Positions 14,850 through 17,079 of a DNA stretch of 17,079 nt are shown piece after piece. How positions within the stretch are numbered: position 1 is the stretch's first letter; each line of letters starts with the position of its first letter. The notes below the pieces were generated by a model. It was not told the DNA's origin. It made no database searches and saw nothing but the letters and a program-made list of their open reading frames with translations. The position numbers were made by a program, and so were the translations under genes. Source of the stretch: DATGSF01 sp035302865 (GTDB taxonomy: Bacteria; Bacteroidota; Bacteroidia; Chitinophagales; Chitinophagaceae). The stretch is taken from positions 1 through 17,079 of the forward strand of contig DATGSF010000019.1 of the NCBI GenBank assembly GCA_035302865.1. The letters run 5' to 3'.

Positions 14850-16175
14850 TTAATCATATTTTGGACGAACGAACCAAATATCATTCAAGGAAACACCAAT
14901 AGTCATTTTTATAAAATTCTCTGTTCCTAAATGACTAATATTTGTTTTTCTTTGCCCAGCATCAAAAGCAAGATGTACTTTTGCAAAATAATTATATTGT
15001 CTTCTCAAAGGTAAAGAAAATCCAATGCTTCCACCTATAGTTTGAAACCCTGCATTTTCAAGTTGTAAATGATCTTGTTGAAAATACAAGCCTCCTCTAT
15101 AATTCATCATGTGAAAATAAGTCAATTTATCACTATTTTTACTAGGAGTAAAGGTTGCGCCTAAACGGAAATCATAACTAGCTTCTGGTCTAATTCCTCT
15201 ATTGTCATTAAAAAATGAAAAAGTACTCCAATCGGTATAATTAGCTTCTGCTAAAACTTTCCACAAATCTTTTTTTCCATAAGCAAGACCTAATCCATAA
15301 CTCGCAGGTAAAACCAATTCTCCTGCTTGATCTTCAGTTCTTCTTAGAGTGTCGATTAACATTTGTTCTCCTATAATACTATTCGTGATTGCATAATTAT
15401 TTTGATTAGCATTAAAATTTTGGGCAATATTTCCTTTTAATCCAATATCTATAAATTGTTCATTTTTTATGGGAATATGCATCAATGCACCAAAGTCCCA
15501 ATATAATCCACCAACTTGTCGTGTAGTATTTAAAACAGAATTCACCATAGAAGCTTCATCGTTATTACTATTTAAGGTTTTTGATTGGGAAAAGCTTCCA
15601 AATAAGTATCCAAGATTGGCACCAAGACTTAAGCCTTTATAATTTCCAGAAAATCCTAATTGCGCTTTATTTAAACCCCCAGACCCTTGATAAGTAATAA
15701 AATGTTTTCCTAAAAGCTCATTGTTTTCTTCATCTTGAGCATAATAATACATATTACTCAAAGGCTGAAAAGATACACTCATGCCTAAGTGCTTATTGAA
15801 AGGAATACCAAGTCCTAGATAAGAAAGTCCAGCCGTACCTCCTTTTGTAGTATTTCCTTGTAAAAGAAAATTGTTTTGTCTGCCTTCAACTGCAAAATCT
15901 AAAGAAATATTTTCGAGAAAGCTAATAGTAGCAGGGTTTGAAAGATTTAAATTGTTTTCCTGTTTATCTGCTATTGAAACACCTCCCATTCCTCTATTAA
16001 TAGTGTGTTTGTTATTTAAAAAATAACCTACTCCATACATGGAATATGGGATATTTTCGGTATTTGCTTTAGGGGCCTTTAATTCTTCTTGCACATTAGG
16101 TTTTTGAGCAAATGTCAAAAAAGACGAGCTAATTAAAGCAGATAATAGTAAGAGTTTATATTTTTTATTTTTCAT
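14850..16175 (-). CDS. Outer-membrane beta-barrel protein in coaX-lptC cluster
   Basis: The product has 441 residues with a Sec signal peptide (basic start, hydrophobic core, TFAQ cleavage near 23-24). The N-terminal mature part contains YSMYGVGY and NRGMGGVSIAD, then NLSNPAT, a pattern seen in Bacteroidota FadL/OmpP1-like barrels. The remainder is alternating amphipathic strands with Gly/Asn/Tyr turns. It is not a TonB receptor: plug and TonB box are absent. Ligand is unknown; a hydrophobic solute is suggested by the FadL-like start. Its start overlaps the coaX stop by 11 bp, indicating coupled translation. The next gene, lptC, follows after 3 bp, so an envelope role linked to LPS assembly is possible but unproven. 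Confidence 0.78.
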   Translation of the reverse strand: MKNKKYKLLLLSALISSSFLTFAQKPNVQEELKAPKANTENIPYSMYGVGYFLNNKHTINRGMGGVSIADKQENNLNLSNPATISFLENISLDFAVEGRQNNFLLQGNTTKGGTAGLSYLGLGIPFNKHLGMSVSFQPLSNMYYYAQDEENNELLGKHFITYQGSGGLNKAQLGFSGNYKGLSLGANLGYLFGSFSQSKTLNSNNDEASMVNSVLNTTRQVGGLYWDFGALMHIPIKNEQFIDIGLKGNIAQNFNANQNNYAITNSIIGEQMLIDTLRRTEDQAGELVLPASYGLGLAYGKKDLWKVLAEANYTDWSTFSFFNDNRGIRPEASYDFRLGATFTPSKNSDKLTYFHMMNYRGGLYFQQDHLQLENAGFQTIGGSIGFSLPLRRQYNYFAKVHLAFDAGQRKTNISHLGTENFIKMTIGVSLNDIWFVRPKYD

Positions 16176-16902
16176 TATGAATCATTATTGCATTTAAGCC
16201 ACGTAATAAAATTGCTTCATCCATATGAATTTTATTTTTTAATTTTTTATGGATGTAAGAAACAGTCCCTCCAGTAAGAACGGATTTTATGTTAGGATAT
16301 TGTGTTTTGTAATAATCAATCATGGATTCTATTTCAGCTGCTATTCCATAAAGAACTCCACTACGTATAGAAGTTGCAGTTTCATGACCAATCAATGGGC
16401 AATATCCATCTTTTTCTACCAAAGGTAATTGATTACTATATTCATGAAGTGATTTTAATCGCATATCTATTCCAGGGCTAATAGCACCTCCTCTAAAGAA
16501 ACCCGATGATTGGATAAAATTATAAGTAATTGCGCTTCCTGCAGCTATAATTAAACAATCTTGATTAGGAAATGCTTCTTTAGCACCTACAGCTAATGCG
16601 AGTCTGTCCATTCCTAAAGTTTCTGGAGTTCCATATGCATTAACTAAAGGTACTTTAGTATTAGAATCCATAACTAAAAGGTTATTCTCATCTTCTAAGG
16701 CTGTAATAAGACTGTGAGAATTTTCATGAACACTGCATAAAATACTAGGAGGAAACTTTCTATCTTGCATGATACGCATAATTTTTTCCTTTGCTTCTTC
16801 CTGACTAAAGTTATGAACAAAAATAAGGCGATTATCGTTTTGGAAAATACCTACTTTTACTCTTGTATTTCCCCAGTCAATAGCTATTCTATGATTCTGC
16901 AT
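16165..16902 (-). CDS. coaX: Type III pantothenate kinase, divergent phosphate-2 motif
   Basis: The family phosphorylates pantothenate with ATP, first step of coenzyme A synthesis. The 245-residue product begins MQNHRIAI; an ATG nine codons upstream is less likely because family proteins begin right before the first motif. Visible motifs: phosphate-1 DWGNTRVK (9-16), GMDR at 97-100 whose Asp99 is the proposed catalytic base, GGAISPG (138-144), TSIRSGVLYG (177-186) and TGG (210-212). The phosphate-2 motif, usually DAGT, reads AAGS at 120-123: the Asp is Ala (codon GCT) and the Thr is Ser. Activity may therefore be altered, or the lineage may use a variant site. It heads the operon and overlaps the barrel gene by 11 bp. 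The divergent gene at 17030 begins 127 bp away. Confidence 0.85.
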   Translation of the reverse strand: MQNHRIAIDWGNTRVKVGIFQNDNRLIFVHNFSQEEAKEKIMRIMQDRKFPPSILCSVHENSHSLITALEDENNLLVMDSNTKVPLVNAYGTPETLGMDRLALAVGAKEAFPNQDCLIIAAGSAITYNFIQSSGFFRGGAISPGIDMRLKSLHEYSNQLPLVEKDGYCPLIGHETATSIRSGVLYGIAAEIESMIDYYKTQYPNIKSVLTGGTVSYIHKKLKNKIHMDEAILLRGLNAIMIHNEK

Positions 16903-17029
16903 ATGTAAACTTTGTTTGAAAGTCTGCAATATAAAAAAAATCTATAAAGATGCCTAAAAAACGAATAATATTTGTACAATTTAATTAAGTAAAAAGATTT
17001 ATGGATATTTGTATTTCATCTTTTTTTAC

Positions 17030-17079
17030 ATGCAAGAAAAATTTATTAGCATATTAGGTCCCTGTAGCGCAGAAAATGT
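17030..17079 (+). CDS. DAHP synthase, N-terminal fragment cut by window edge
   Basis: Only about 16 codons are visible: MQEKFISILGPCSAEN, then the window ends. GPCSAE is the first-strand signature of type I 3-deoxy-7-phosphoheptulonate synthases. In Bacteroidota these are often fused to chorismate mutase and start the shikimate pathway. The frame upstream of ATG 17030 has no other ATG close by (a TTG lies at 17009). An ATG at 17001 is in a different frame and reaches a stop. KDO-8-phosphate synthase is a weaker alternative, because its motif is normally followed by a different residue pattern. No exact TAnnTTTG promoter was found upstream. Confidence 0.6.
   Translation, partial: MQEKFISILGPCSAEN

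Noticed and set aside
16972..16979. Palindrome TTGTACAA between coaX and the DAHP synthase start, considered as an operator.
   Set aside because: An 8-bp AT-rich palindrome can occur by chance and no second copy or promoter alignment supports it.
17001..17057. ATG at 17001 as start of the right-edge gene.
   Set aside because: It is in a different frame from the GPCSAE motif and reaches a stop after 18 codons.

Overview
The window is a chromosomal stretch of an AT-rich member of the Bacteroidota, most likely a Flavobacteriia-like lineage. Four things point there. A GldH-type gliding lipoprotein is present. A coaX / outer-membrane barrel / lptC cluster is present. Many surface proteins carry Bacteroidota-style lipoproteins (short signal peptide, then SSC, GSC or TSC). 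Upstream regions carry the Bacteroidota promoter hexamer TAnnTTTG instead of a sigma-70 TATAAT box. I see no tRNA, rRNA, CRISPR array, intact insertion sequence or prophage gene. Apart from the left edge the window reads as core genome.

Layout, left to right. Bases 1-360 hold no gene I can support, but contain small dyads and repeats that may be the scar of a mobile or REP-like element. Then on the minus strand come a lipocalin-like lipoprotein (419-937) and RNase R (1013-2977). A divergent plus-strand outer-membrane barrel (3239-3883) ends in a terminator shared with a tiny, easily missed 49-residue lipoprotein gene on the minus strand (3937-4086). Diverging from that are a glycosyltransferase with a probable TTG start (4118-5212) and a 3-hydroxyacyl-CoA dehydrogenase (5266-6171), which ends in a strong terminator. 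Next is a minus-strand pair: a membrane-anchored metallophosphoesterase followed by an exported monoacylglycerol-lipase-like hydrolase (8565 down to 6294).

A plus-strand block follows: GAPDH (8767-9783), then a tight yicC - gldH - phosphoribosyltransferase cluster (9826-11771). It converges on a five-gene minus-strand operon, transcribed from 16902 down to 11814: coaX, outer-membrane barrel, lptC, sodium:solute symporter, histone-deacetylase-family amidohydrolase. Neighbours in it overlap by 11 bp or are 2-4 bp apart. At the right edge a divergent plus-strand gene begins and is cut off; its start, ending in GPCSAE, looks like DAHP synthase.

Themes: central carbon and cofactor metabolism (GAPDH, CoaX, acyl-CoA dehydrogenase, DAHP synthase), envelope building (LptC, two barrels, GldH, lipoproteins, lipid-type hydrolase, glycosyltransferase) and RNA turnover (RNase R, YicC). 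I did not find a clear new defence or mobile system. The best leads are a type III pantothenate kinase lacking the usual Asp of its second phosphate motif, the symporter-deacetylase pair, the 49-residue lipoprotein, and the unexplained structured left edge.
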